DNA of 64,000 bases from Ustulina deusta. Lineage: Eukaryota > Ascomycota > Sordariomycetes > Xylariales > Xylariaceae. The position numbers and the translations under genes were made by a program. The notes beneath the pieces were generated by a model that saw only the letters and a list, made by a program, of their open reading frames with translations, was not told the DNA's origin and did not search any database. Numbering within the stretch: the first letter of the stretch is position 1; every line of letters starts with the position of its first letter. Where the stretch lies: assembly GCA_023159155.1 (NCBI GenBank), contig JAJNNX010000016.1:1-64000 (forward strand), written 5' to 3'. Positions 24,491-34,419 of the stretch are shown here, piece by piece.

Positions 24491-27400
24491 ATGACTCTGA
24501 GACCACTACGTCCATCGCACAGCACTCGCTGTGTTGACGACGACGAAGATGATCGTGCAGGACAACCCCCAAGGGTGGAAACCAGGCTAGGGCCCATCGC
24601 CATGCCAGCGGCTTTACCCAGGACGAAGCGTGCCACATGCTCTCAGTGTAGGGTACGCAAGGTTCGTTGTGATGGACGAGAGGGTCTTTGCCAAAACTGC
24701 GACCGCTTAGGCTTCGAGTGTTCATTTCAACAGTCCCCAAGCAAGTCGCCAGGCCGGTATCTAAAATCGCCCGAGCGCCGGAGGCGTATGCAGGCTTGTA
24801 TTCCCTGCCATCTCAAGAAAACCCGCTGCCACGGCGAGGTACCTAGCTGCTTTAACTGCGCCCGCAAGGGGCGAGAATGCACATACCCGGCGGCCAGGAA
24901 ACAAGCCGCTGCTACTCCCGCTGCCACACTGGATGGTGACCGCTCGTCGATTACCCTGGGACAGGAGACGTCAGCGCAGCAGCAGATACTGGCAGTCGAT
25001 CGTGAGAACCCGAGGCCCCCTGAGCCCGGTGTGGGCACGGACGAGAAGGTGTCGGGAGCTACCTTGCCAGACACTGCGATGGTTGCGGAGCACATAGAAG
25101 CCTACTTCGACAATTTATACCCTCTTCCCTTTTTCGCCTTCCTCCACAAACCCACGGTTATCCGGCGGTGTCGCGATGGCACTGTTAATGAGCCACTCAA
25201 GTTCGCTAGTAAGCAACCCTCGGAGTCCTTTTCGTGTCTTTCGTGACCTTCAACGTATGAGGGTTGCTCTTCGGGCCAGATCCTGTCTTAGAAGCGTGCC
25301 GCAATTCGGAAACACTCGCAGATGACGCTCAAATGGCGATGACTGACTCCAAATATTGTAGTCTGCGCCGTCACGTCGTTACACCTCCAACGCGCAGCAC
25401 TCTGCCACCCTATCTGGGCTCAGGAGGCCGAGCAGCTTATTCTCCAGCATATCGGCCGTCCCTCCATCTTCCATCTGCAAGCTTTACTCCTCGTCATCCG
25501 CTATCGCATCGAGAGTGGCGAGTTCCCCACTGCCTTTGTAAGTTAACGTGCCTTGGGGGTTGCCTTATTTCGCTTCCAGGCGACGTCTTCTCTTGAGTAC
25601 GAGTCGAAATGAGTGCGCCCAGGCAATTTGTGCTCCTACCAAGCAATAGTCAGTCAATATTTGGGAGGGAGGCAGACCACTGACTTCTGACGGGGTTGCT
25701 TAGATGCTAGCAGCCCTAGCGGCACGGACGGCCGTCGCCTTGCGGCTCAACTATGAGCGCTCCGAGTTAGCCTTCGTGGCCCAAGAGGCGCGCCGACGAC
25801 TCTTCTGGGCGCTGTACCTCCTCGACGATTATTTTTGCGTCGGTTTGCGCGAGTTCGAGCTCTGCCTTGAAGAGACCATCTATCTCCAGCTGCCATGCCG
25901 GGAACGAATCTTCGAGGCCGGACAACAGTGTCAGACGGGAATGCTTCGACCGAGTGCATCCGACAACGCCGCGGCCATGGGATTGCGCGGAGCCTACGTG
26001 CGGCTCGTTTCTACTCGCCGGGCGATCATGAGGTGCGTCTCGTCGAAAAACATCTGGAGCCGCTCGCACCCCCTCGAGGCCGGCAGGGGACAACTGACGA
26101 AAGCTGACCGATGAGCACCCATAGATTCAACCGGAGAGTTGGCCTCGGCGAAGAGTTTCCCTCGACGATCGGGGATCGTATCCGGAAGTTCGAGCGGGAG
26201 TTGGCCTGTTTGCAAGCCGCACTCGGCCCAGAACACCAGTACTCTGTCTCGAATGTCGCTTCATGTGCATGGCCTGCCCAATTTGTGATGCTACACCGTA
26301 TGTCTTGCCCGGAGCATCGCTATCCCCTCGCACACACACACACACACGTCCTTTTTGGTGGCTCGGCGGCACTAACCAAAGACTCTTAGTGTCTTTCTAT
26401 CAGTGCCACTGCGATTTATACCGCATGTTTCTGACTGGCTATAGCGAGGCAGCGCCAACCAGATTTCTCGCGGACATCCCGCCCCAAGATTCCGTCGCTA
26501 GTAAGTTCGTATCCGCATTGGTTTTCCCCTGGCTTGCATACTATACGGGCCTAGGAGTAAAATAAAGTCTCCTATCCTGGGCCGCTAGACTACCTTACAT
26601 GTTCACTTATTCCCAAGCCCGCTCCGAGTGCCCCTATCTCCTACGAATGGACTTTTATGACTGACGATCCACAATCGAAGTGCAAGCGAAATGCCTCGAA
26701 CATGCCGAGAGTATATTTCGGATTTTGGGCGATTTCGTCACAAATCGCCCTGGCGGGAGCCATGACTGCAGCCGGTTGTTTCTACTAGAGCGAGATGCGG
26801 CCGTATGTGCGTTTGAGAGCGCGCGCGTCGTCATGTTTGGAGCACGTCTCCCGTGCGCGACCTCGACGCTCGAGGCAGCCATCCACAAAGCTCGCAACAT
26901 TTCGCTCTACTTCATCACCAAATTCTTCCGGTACTCGGCCTCGACACGACCCCTGGTAAGTCCATCCGCACACCCGCTTCCAGTTTATTCGCCGCCACCT
27001 TCATAGATGGTCCTCCCGGCCGCGGGATCATGTCACATCTGTCATCTCGATCGCCAACCTTATTACCGGCTGACTGGCACCGCTCTATAGTGCGTGGCGC
27101 TGGAACATCTTATATCAAGCTACTCAAACCGCCTAGCTGGACAGACACAGTCGCAAGCACGAACACAAGAAACACACGCCGAGCCCGAACCTGCGGCCCC
27201 GCGCTCTTTGTCCAAGATCTCCCAATACGCGAGCTCGCGACAGCGCCTATCCGTGCAGAGTCTGCTTCTACAATCCGACTTCACCGACGACAGTCACGAG
27301 ATCGCCAGTCCATTTTCAGCGTCCAACACCAACATGACGAACCAGCCGGAGACGGCGTGTCCGGCGTTTCTGCAAACGGGGGCAACCCCCATCCCCAGCC

Positions 27401-27726
27401 TAGGCATTGCCCGAGGAGGGAGCACGAGCGCCGGCGATCTATCTCCACCCGTTTCGTCATCAACGACTGGTATCTGCGCCCCGCGAAATGCGACAATGGG
27501 GATCTTGACACCCCCCCTATGCAACTACAGTACTACGAACCAACAGTCCGAACCGCAACCACGGCATCCACAACGACTGCTTTCCTGTTCCGTTTCGCCT
27601 TCCCCTTGGGTTATGGCTATCGACGCGCGCCGGGAAGACGCCGGGCTCATATTCAATCCATGGATGGGATTTACAGGCACAGAAGAATTCTACGGGTTGT
27701 CGGGGGGACTCGGCGAAGAATATTGA
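24491..27726 (+). CDS. Transcription factor with two Zn2Cys6 clusters and fungal-specific TF domain (805 aa)
   Basis: Predicted nuclear DNA-binding regulator. Exons: 24491-25208, 25362-25537, 25704-26032, 26125-26297, 26390-26500, 26681-26955, 27091-27726. All are in phase with GT-AG introns. Two complete binuclear clusters follow each other, both spaced C-x2-C-x6-C-x6-C-x2-C-x6-C, at residues 50-77 (CSQCRVRKVRCDG) and 103-130 (CIPCHLKKTRCHG), joined by a basic linker. The middle homology region includes AYFDNLYPLPFFAFLHKP, FAICAVTSLHLQRAALCHP and ARRRLFWALYLLDDYFCVG. The last exon encodes a Ser/Thr/Pro/Gln-rich tail that may activate transcription. The start could instead be the ATG at 24,602 (MPAALPRTKRA), which would keep both clusters. 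Intron 4 contains a (CA)n run. Targets are unknown; the neighbouring reductase and transporter are candidates by position only. Confidence 0.87.
26334..26348 (+). repeat. (CA)n microsatellite inside an intron of the regulator gene
   Basis: The run CACACACACACACACA lies in the 92-nt fourth intron, away from both splice sites. No function is evident. Confidence 0.8.
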
Positions 27727-28211
27727 CGTTCTTTCTATAATAGTATAGTCTATGGCTGAGTTGGTAAACTTATATTTATAATGTACCGGGGGAACGAACC
27801 GGACATGTAGGTTATAAACAGTTTCTCAAGGTGCCGGGGTTGTGATTTACTCATGAGTAAAGAGTACTTACTACTCAAGATCACAACCCTGCAAGGTACC
27901 AACAACGAAGAAAGAGAAAGAAAAAATAAATCGCCTAACTAATGCTATGGGGTATGCGGCGGCCAAAATCCCCCACCCAAAACAATGCTCTACAAAAAGA
28001 TACCTTGGTCTACTACTATGCAATGCTTCCAAATGTGTTGTTATGTCTTGCCTCTTCCTCGAAATGAGTAGTGACAAGATGCGACTTAGGTTTAGCCGAT
28101 GACGTAGTCATGTTGCCGCCTGACCAACATGCCTCAGCTGGGTCTAATGGCTATATTCTCCCCTAACGGGTGCTTTCGAGGGACTCGATTTTAATTGACC
28201 TTCCCTTATTA
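27727..28211. other. Intergenic region with a short palindromic element (27,833-27,892)
   Basis: No gene was found. A 60-bp imperfect palindrome starts GCCGGGGTTGTGAT and ends ATCACAACCCTGC, with AGTAAAGAG in the middle. The right end (GATCACAACCCTGC) and the AGTAAAGAG core also occur next to the minisatellite at 17,560-17,685, so it looks like a small dispersed element. Confidence 0.5.
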
Positions 28212-28434
28212 TTAGACTGAGGCAGCGATGGGATTGGGTTTTCTAGGGGTTCTTTTAGTGCGACGCCTGGAAAGCGGACGCTGATCGACACTAGGATCCA
28301 GTAGTGAATTGGCAGGGCGTGAGTGATCCGAAATTCCATCGAGATCTAGTCCGATGATTGGCTCAAGACTGGGGTTATAGGGAGAACCCAAGAGTGGAAC
28401 TGAGGACGTTTCGGCACTCAACCCATCTTCAGTG
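28212..28434 (-). CDS. Candidate C-terminal exon of the patatin-like lipase gene
   Basis: An open frame of 74 codons lies downstream of the lipase stop. A donor (GTGAGG) overlaps that stop, leaving CCC-TT at 28,574. An acceptor (AGTCAG) at 28,435 restores the frame in phase. The joined tail would read ...FIQPF then TEDGLSAETSSVPLLGSP and a basic end, SRRRTKRTPRKPNP, giving 874 aa in all. The composition is protein-like. It is listed separately because nothing but phase and composition supports it. The alternative is that the lipase ends at 28,570. Confidence 0.4.
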
Positions 28435-28569
28435 CTGACTCTTTACTGAAAATTAATTCTCGTGTCTAAAAAAAAGCATTGAAGTCAACATTGCCTGTCG
28501 CAGTCTCATTCTGCTAACGGGCGAAATTGCTTCGATAATGGAACAGCTTCTAGTGCCGTGCTGCTGCCC

Positions 28570-30975
28570 TCACAAGGGTTGGATGAATCTAAACACGGAA
28601 TCAGAAACATCCGCATCGGCACTCTCGACGTCGGCGTCTGAAGCGCTCGTCCCAAATCCAGCATCCTTGCTAATAGCTGATGGTGGTGAGGTCATGGATG
28701 CGGTTTCGAAAGTGTGGGTAGTGTCGCTGCCCGCGGTCTTCGCGGAACCGGGCTGTTGTGCAGTCGTAGTGGTATGTCTCTTAGGGGAAGGGAGGGTGTA
28801 TTTATTTAGAAGTTTGGTTGAGGATGCCGGGAGCTGAGAGAAATCGAAGGATTCGGTCTCGAAAGTGGAAGATAACACGGGGCCTGTTTGTGGCCCGCTT
28901 AGGAGTGTATAATGCTTTGGAAACTTCTTCAATTTCAGGTTGGGCTTTCCGCGAGGATGGCGTATGGTTATCTCAAGTCGCTCGTCGTCATCCGAATTAC
29001 TATCCATGATACTGTAGGGCGATTCGTAGAGAAGACCGAAATGGTTGACTAGACTGCTGCCGCTTGATCTCCGATGACGATGCTTTAGTTTCTCCTTGAA
29101 AAGCGCGCTCTCGATTTGTGTAGGCACTGCCGGGAGTTGTTCGTGAACCCCTCTATGCCTAGTTGGTAACGAACCCGTGGCCATCCTCCGCAGGTCGACC
29201 TGACTCTTGCTGAAGACGACACGAGCTCGTAGCGCATGGACGGCACGATCTAGAGCAAGTTCGATAGCGCAACGATCCCATATGCGGGCCAATTTGGGCC
29301 ACGTAGCGCGCTCGCCGAGAAGACACGAGCGCGTCATGAACTCGGTCGTGGGGTTTCTTAGGATGTTGGGAAGATCGAAAACGCCAATAGCAGGTAATAT
29401 GTTGATGTCGCCCGAGTATTTCTGGCTTAGGATTGACCGAAGCTTGCCCACTAGATTAGGAAACACGCCGATTTCTGCTATGAACTGCATCCTATGCAAT
29501 GCCTCAGTTTTAGCAAGAGACGTCATAGTGTGTAACCAATCGAACTCTTCCTTGTAGATGACGGAATGGTGGCCGTTGTCTGAGGGACACGGCATATCGT
29601 CTTTCACCAGGAAAGGAACGACATGAGGATTTACCTGAGAGACGATGAAGTGGTTAACGTTGAACATCTCGGAGAGCCTCGTCATTGGAAGGTCGTTGTC
29701 AACGGAGCCATCTATCCACATCTGGGGTGTCGGATTCCAAGGACTATGTTCTCCCGTCAATGGGTTTTTCACAAGAAGCGCGCCGGCGCTAAAGACGAGG
29801 GGAACAGAGCAGGAGGCGGCAACGGCAGACCAGATCATAACGTTGGGTGCTGTGACGTAGTTGAGTAGCCGAGGGAGCTCGTAGATGGATGCTGTAGACA
29901 CACATATATTACATATACGTCTGGTACGGTTATAGGCCTCCTGGAAGGTGATGTCGCCGAGTAGGTCGCGCATCACGCGGGTCAGGTGTTTGATATCAGA
30001 CCAACTACCCTCGGTTAATAATCTACGCAAATGATCGAGAAGTCCGTCCTCATTTCCGTTCTCCTCGAACACGGCCAAATCGCCATGAGGGAACTCCTCC
30101 ATAACCTGGGGGATTTCGTCATCCGTCTTGGCGCAGAATACGGCGCACACAATGGAGCCGGCCGATGCGCCAGAGATGATGCGCGGGAGGAGCTTGGCCT
30201 CGAATAACGCCTTCAGGACGCCGATATGGGTCATGCCAAAGGTACCACCGCCGCTTAATAGAAGGGCACTTCGACCGAAGCTCTGGCGGGCGTATAACAT
30301 GGCATCTAGCAGATCCCGGGGCCCGAATTCGTCGTCGTCGTCGCCATCGTTGCCGTCGTCTGGGTCGGGGATGCGCAGGTGAGGAGCACTACGCTCAACG
30401 AGCGCAGCGATAGTCTGCAGGGCGGAGTCGACGTAGCGCTCGATCAGTTTCTTGGTACCGCAATAGGAGTGGCGGTAGAGGTCGATATTGCCCATGCCAC
30501 CAAGATCGCGTGACAGAGCAGTCCTGACGAGGTACATCATGGCGCGCACGTCACCGGCGATGCGGGCCTCGTCAAGGTCGTTTAGGCGCGTCGCGAGGAT
30601 GTCCGGGTTATAGTCCCCGGTCGACGTGTCGGCCTTCCATTCTTCATTACCCTCGAGGATGTCGAGCTCTTGGGCAGCAGCATCCCACTGGCGGCAGGAC
30701 TCAGCGTTGCGCATGCGGGCGAGGAGGACGTGGCGGCGCTCGTCGCGGAGCCTCTTCTCCTCGCGCTGGTGAGCAGTCAGGCCATCTTTGAAGTACAAGA
30801 ACTTGCCGACGGCCCTCGAGACGGATACGGCGACCGAGGGCGAGGAACACGAGTGGGTGGCCGAGGAGGCGGAGGCGACGGCGGGTGATGTCGGTTGGTG
30901 TTTCGTGCTCTTCGTTTCGAGTCGGGCGGGGCGGATGGCGGGAATGGATGGGAGACGATTGATCAAGAGGGTCAT
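28570..30975 (-). CDS. Patatin-like phospholipase / triacylglycerol lipase (801 aa)
   Basis: A serine lipase of the Tgl3/4/5 group (DUF3336 plus patatin domain), which in yeast hydrolyses triacylglycerol on lipid droplets. A single open frame covers the protein. The N-terminal half has the DUF3336-type region (about 60-200). The patatin core starts near 238 with LLSGGGTFGMTHIGV, the glycine-rich oxyanion loop. The nucleophile is S271 in GASAGS, and the second member of the Ser-Asp dyad is D422 in WIDGSVDNDLP. The C-terminal 250 residues are Ser/Thr-rich and probably disordered. An acidic run (GDDDDEFGP) precedes the core. The start ATG at 30,975 gives a Ser-rich N-terminus, MTLLINRLPS. A possible extra C-terminal exon is listed separately. 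The gene converges on the zinc-cluster regulator. Confidence 0.93.
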   Translation of the reverse strand: MTLLINRLPSIPAIRPARLETKSTKHQPTSPAVASASSATHSCSSPSVAVSVSRAVGKFLYFKDGLTAHQREEKRLRDERRHVLLARMRNAESCRQWDAAAQELDILEGNEEWKADTSTGDYNPDILATRLNDLDEARIAGDVRAMMYLVRTALSRDLGGMGNIDLYRHSYCGTKKLIERYVDSALQTIAALVERSAPHLRIPDPDDGNDGDDDDEFGPRDLLDAMLYARQSFGRSALLLSGGGTFGMTHIGVLKALFEAKLLPRIISGASAGSIVCAVFCAKTDDEIPQVMEEFPHGDLAVFEENGNEDGLLDHLRRLLTEGSWSDIKHLTRVMRDLLGDITFQEAYNRTRRICNICVSTASIYELPRLLNYVTAPNVMIWSAVAASCSVPLVFSAGALLVKNPLTGEHSPWNPTPQMWIDGSVDNDLPMTRLSEMFNVNHFIVSQVNPHVVPFLVKDDMPCPSDNGHHSVIYKEEFDWLHTMTSLAKTEALHRMQFIAEIGVFPNLVGKLRSILSQKYSGDINILPAIGVFDLPNILRNPTTEFMTRSCLLGERATWPKLARIWDRCAIELALDRAVHALRARVVFSKSQVDLRRMATGSLPTRHRGVHEQLPAVPTQIESALFKEKLKHRHRRSSGSSLVNHFGLLYESPYSIMDSNSDDDERLEITIRHPRGKPNLKLKKFPKHYTLLSGPQTGPVLSSTFETESFDFSQLPASSTKLLNKYTLPSPKRHTTTTAQQPGSAKTAGSDTTHTFETASMTSPPSAISKDAGFGTSASDADVESADADVSDSVFRFIQPL

Positions 30976-32229
30976 GGCGTTCCTATGCCGCGGGAGATGC
31001 AGAGACAGAGGAGAATGTCATTCTTCTGTTGCGAGCGAGCTGGGGGAAGGTGGACGAGGACGGCGCACGGCGCACCGGGCCGTAGAGGGGACGAGGCGAA
31101 AGACAGCCAGCCAACGCTGCTCTGGTGTTGCGGTGCCGGAGCGCGCAGTCGCAACTTAGGATTGCGTTGTTCTGGTAGTGATGCTGGTGGTGGCGAAGCT
31201 CATGACGGCAATGTGCGCGCAGGACGGGGCCAAGTTAGGGGAACAAGGAAATGATATAAAGAATGGCGGCTGTTGGAACAATTAAACCTCGAAGGGTACC
31301 TTGCCAGACAAAGATCTGAATAGTGATCGGGTATACGGATGTAGCAGAGACAAAGGTGATTGGTATTCGTGACTTCTAAAAAAAAAAATGAACGCCGGAA
31401 CGTTGAACTAAGGATAGGTGGTGGGTTAGGGAGTTTCTGGAGGTGGCACACCGGATCTCCAGCCTGCATCGGTACTTCGACGAAGGCGGGGGAGGGGATC
31501 ATGTGCAGCATGGCATGTACTAGATAAGAAATGCGGGGTTTCTTCCAGGACTTACATGGGGTAGTAGGTCCCTCCTAGCTTACTTACCCAAGTTTACACA
31601 GATGCATTTAAGGTTTTTCTAGGCACCTAAGTAGGCACCTAAGTAGGCACCTAGGTAGCACTGCTACCACAACATGAAATGTTGTTTATATATATAGATG
31701 GTATAGTCTGCCTATATTGCTGAGTTATCTGGTAAAATTTTTTTTTTCCCCCGTCATGCAAGCGCTGGGTCCATGTTTTGCAATTCATAAATAATCTACT
31801 GTCACAACTAGACTCGATATTAAGCTGTCGAAGCGAGTTTTCGGCAGAACAAAGTTAAAAGAGATCTGTTGCTATTGGGCCCACCGTCAATCAACCACCG
31901 TTCCTCGTGGAGGAGTAAGACCAGTACAATCGGTATTGAAGTGATAGAACCTACCGCTCATTCAGAAGAAGGGAAGAAGGGAAGAAGAGAGAAGAGAGGA
32001 GAAAGAAGAAAGAGAAGTAATTGAAATAAATAAATAAATAAATAATTTTGAAAGGAAGGAAGAAGAAAAAAGAGAGAGAGAGAGAAGAAGGGGGAAAGAG
32101 TATGGCTGTTGCTTGTGACTTGACATACAACACGTATTCGCATCTTGAGCCCTGAACTTGCATTTACTCTAAATCAAACACCATATCCGGATTTTAACCC
32201 TGTTATAAACTTGCAACAGGATTATCACG
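30976..32229. other. Intergenic region with purine tracts and 12-bp tandem repeats
   Basis: No gene found. The part next to 30,976 is probably the lipase promoter and leader. AGGCACCTAAGT is repeated three times at 31,621-31,655. A purine-only run of GAA/GGAA units, with an (AAAT)n run inside it, covers about 31,964-32,100. These are simple repeats without evident function. Confidence 0.5.
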
Positions 32230-33668
32230 TTATTGCGCTTGTCCAGAGACGCCTAGTAAATCTTGGGTTATTTGTGGCGCTGGAGCAGAGGTTATGCCGT
32301 GGCAGGTGAGCTTTGTTGCGAATGTGCCTATTACATCTCTCACTGCTCGTGTCAAGTTAGAAGTGCTTCTCCCTTTTCTCTTCAGCTCCAGGTGATGGGG
32401 AACACGAGCCAGGGCATCTTGAAGAACGGAAAGAAATAGCCAAAAGGAATACCAACCAAGTGGCGAATGATGCCAAAGGGCGAAGTTGGTAACACTCACA
32501 TCGGTGAACCACATCACTTTCTGTCCAAAAATGCCCGGCCCCAGCGACTTCCACATGATGGAACTGCGAGGTGTCGGCGTCCGAGAGCTGCCGAGCCCAC
32601 TCACGGATCCCGCTGTAACTGATGAATCCATCTTGGTCGCCGTAGATGACCAAAGTAGGGCTCGACGCCAGTGGTGTATCATCCGTAACAGGGCTGGACC
32701 TCCTCATCCAGGAAGATGACCAGGGACCAGGGAAAGACATAGTAGCTAATCTAGTTATTAAGCCAAATGGTGGCGACACGGCAAGATAGGCGCTCTGGAA
32801 TGCGACATCTCCCCCGACCTTCTCCAAGCAGTGATGCATTTTGTTGTCGACCTCCCTTTGACACGACCAGCGGGGAGATTTTCGGTACACCAGCTTCGCG
32901 CGCGAGAGCAGACTTCGGACGCTTTCCTGAATTCCTTCTTCTCGCTGGCACTCAGATATAGGGTTCCCTCGATCATGGCTTCTCCGCGAACTATCTTCAT
33001 CGCCGCCAAAGCGCACGCCCAGCGACCTCCGCGGCGAGGTAGGACCAACGGGCTTGAGATTCTGTGCCTCGGCCAGATGCTCGGCGCGCAGCCGAATGTC
33101 AGCTTCTGCTGTATGGACGGCGGGTGTGGCAAAGTAAGCTAAGATGGTATCGAGTGGCGGAAGACGGGTCGTAACCATGGCGCCGTAGGAATAGCCTGCT
33201 AAGAGCATGGTCGGCAGCTGATGTCGGCTCGTGTAACAGGTAGCGGGCGGAGGGTGTAGGTGGTGAACGTAGTAGGCTAGAAAGCCGACGACGGAGATGT
33301 AGTCGGCTTGCTCGGGCTTGGACGTCCAGGAAGTGCGACCTTCTGACGAGGCAGCGCCCCTATCCCTCTCGAGACGCGCATGTTAGTGGGGGCATCGCGG
33401 CGCGAACAGGCGGTACGGACCTGAAGTTGAATGTGGCGACGAGGAATCCTAGCTGTAAGAGAGTTCTAGCGGTGACATCAACTATGGGATCATCGAAACA
33501 GCCCCCCAGAGGCGCGTATGGATGAGCGACGACGGCAGCGTGCCCCGACCAAGGCACACCGGGATGCGACGGATCACACAGGCTGGGCGGATGGTAGACG
33601 CGGCAATCGAGCTTGGCACTGTCATAGATGCTGGGGAGCGTGAAGCTCAAGCTGGGTCGCGGGAGCAT
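32230..33668 (-). CDS. Alpha/beta hydrolase (433 aa, 3 exons)
   Basis: Predicted serine hydrolase of a fungal alpha/beta family. Exons: 33668-33421, 33365-32500, 32417-32230, joined in phase. The N-terminus encodes the opening strands (YDSAKLDCRVYHPP, AAVVAHPYAPLGG with an HPY oxyanion-type turn, and GFLVATFNFR). After the first intron comes GAASSEGRTSWTSKPEQADY, conserved in this family as I recall it. The nucleophile is S142 in AGYSYGAM. The acid is probably the Asp of YGDQDGFIS, and the histidine is H361 in GAGHFW. A 90-residue hydrophilic segment sits between the nucleophile and LVSP-like core strands. The start at 33,668 (MLPRPSLSFTLP) fits the usual N-terminus; an upstream ATG at 33,926 is in frame but the added sequence is Pro-rich and unlikely. 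The tail after H361 is basic. Substrate unknown. Confidence 0.82.
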
Positions 33669-34419
33669 GATTGACTTGGGTATGCAAGAAAATGCATGGT
33701 GGAGATAGGTGGACGCGAAAATATCCCGGTTCGATTTCTCTTGACACGTGTAAATTGAGGAATGAGGAATAGATAGGTCCGTCTTAAGAGACCAGAGACG
33801 GTCGCGTGAGAAGTACTTAATTACAGTGTCGCGTTCCAATGATGGTATCCCCAAGAAGGTAAGTTTGCGGCTATTATTTGGAGGGAGGGGGGAGGGTGGA
33901 TGGAAACCAGGCCTTCTGAACTTCAAAAGTTAGTATGTGCCTAACCCACATCATGATGAGCCTCCTGTCACATCTCCAACATCAATCTCTTCGCTCCAGA
34001 TTCATTCAATGGCTATTATGTATCATTCATATTTCGCGTAACAAGTCATTTGAAGGGCACACGAACCATGCCCAGGAGCTACCCTTTCTGTTTTTTTCAG
34101 TGGACACTCGAGTGCTTTTTTTCTCTCCTCCTCTTCTTCTTCTTTCGTAGAGTGAAGCACTAGACTGTTGATCTAATATTCTGGAGAGAACCCTTCAGAT
34201 TCCGAGAAAGCGAAATAGCCACTCACTGATCCTAACGTCCCATTCCTATTTAGAAATCTAAAATATGAAGCCGTGACTCATGATGGTCGTCCCGTCCTAC
34301 GTCAGGGAAACCTTCCCTCAGGAGAGAAAACAAACAAGCACAACAAAAACAGAACGAAGGGAAGAAACGATACGCTGCTCCTCATTAGTCCATAGCCTAG
34401 CCCAAAATTCAACCTCCTC
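33669..34419. other. Intergenic region between hydrolase and kelch gene
   Basis: About 750 bp with no gene seen. It holds the 5' leader and promoter of the hydrolase (near 33,670-33,950) and the 3' UTR of the kelch gene (near 34,200-34,419). A pyrimidine-rich run at 34,115-34,147 is a simple tract. Confidence 0.4.
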
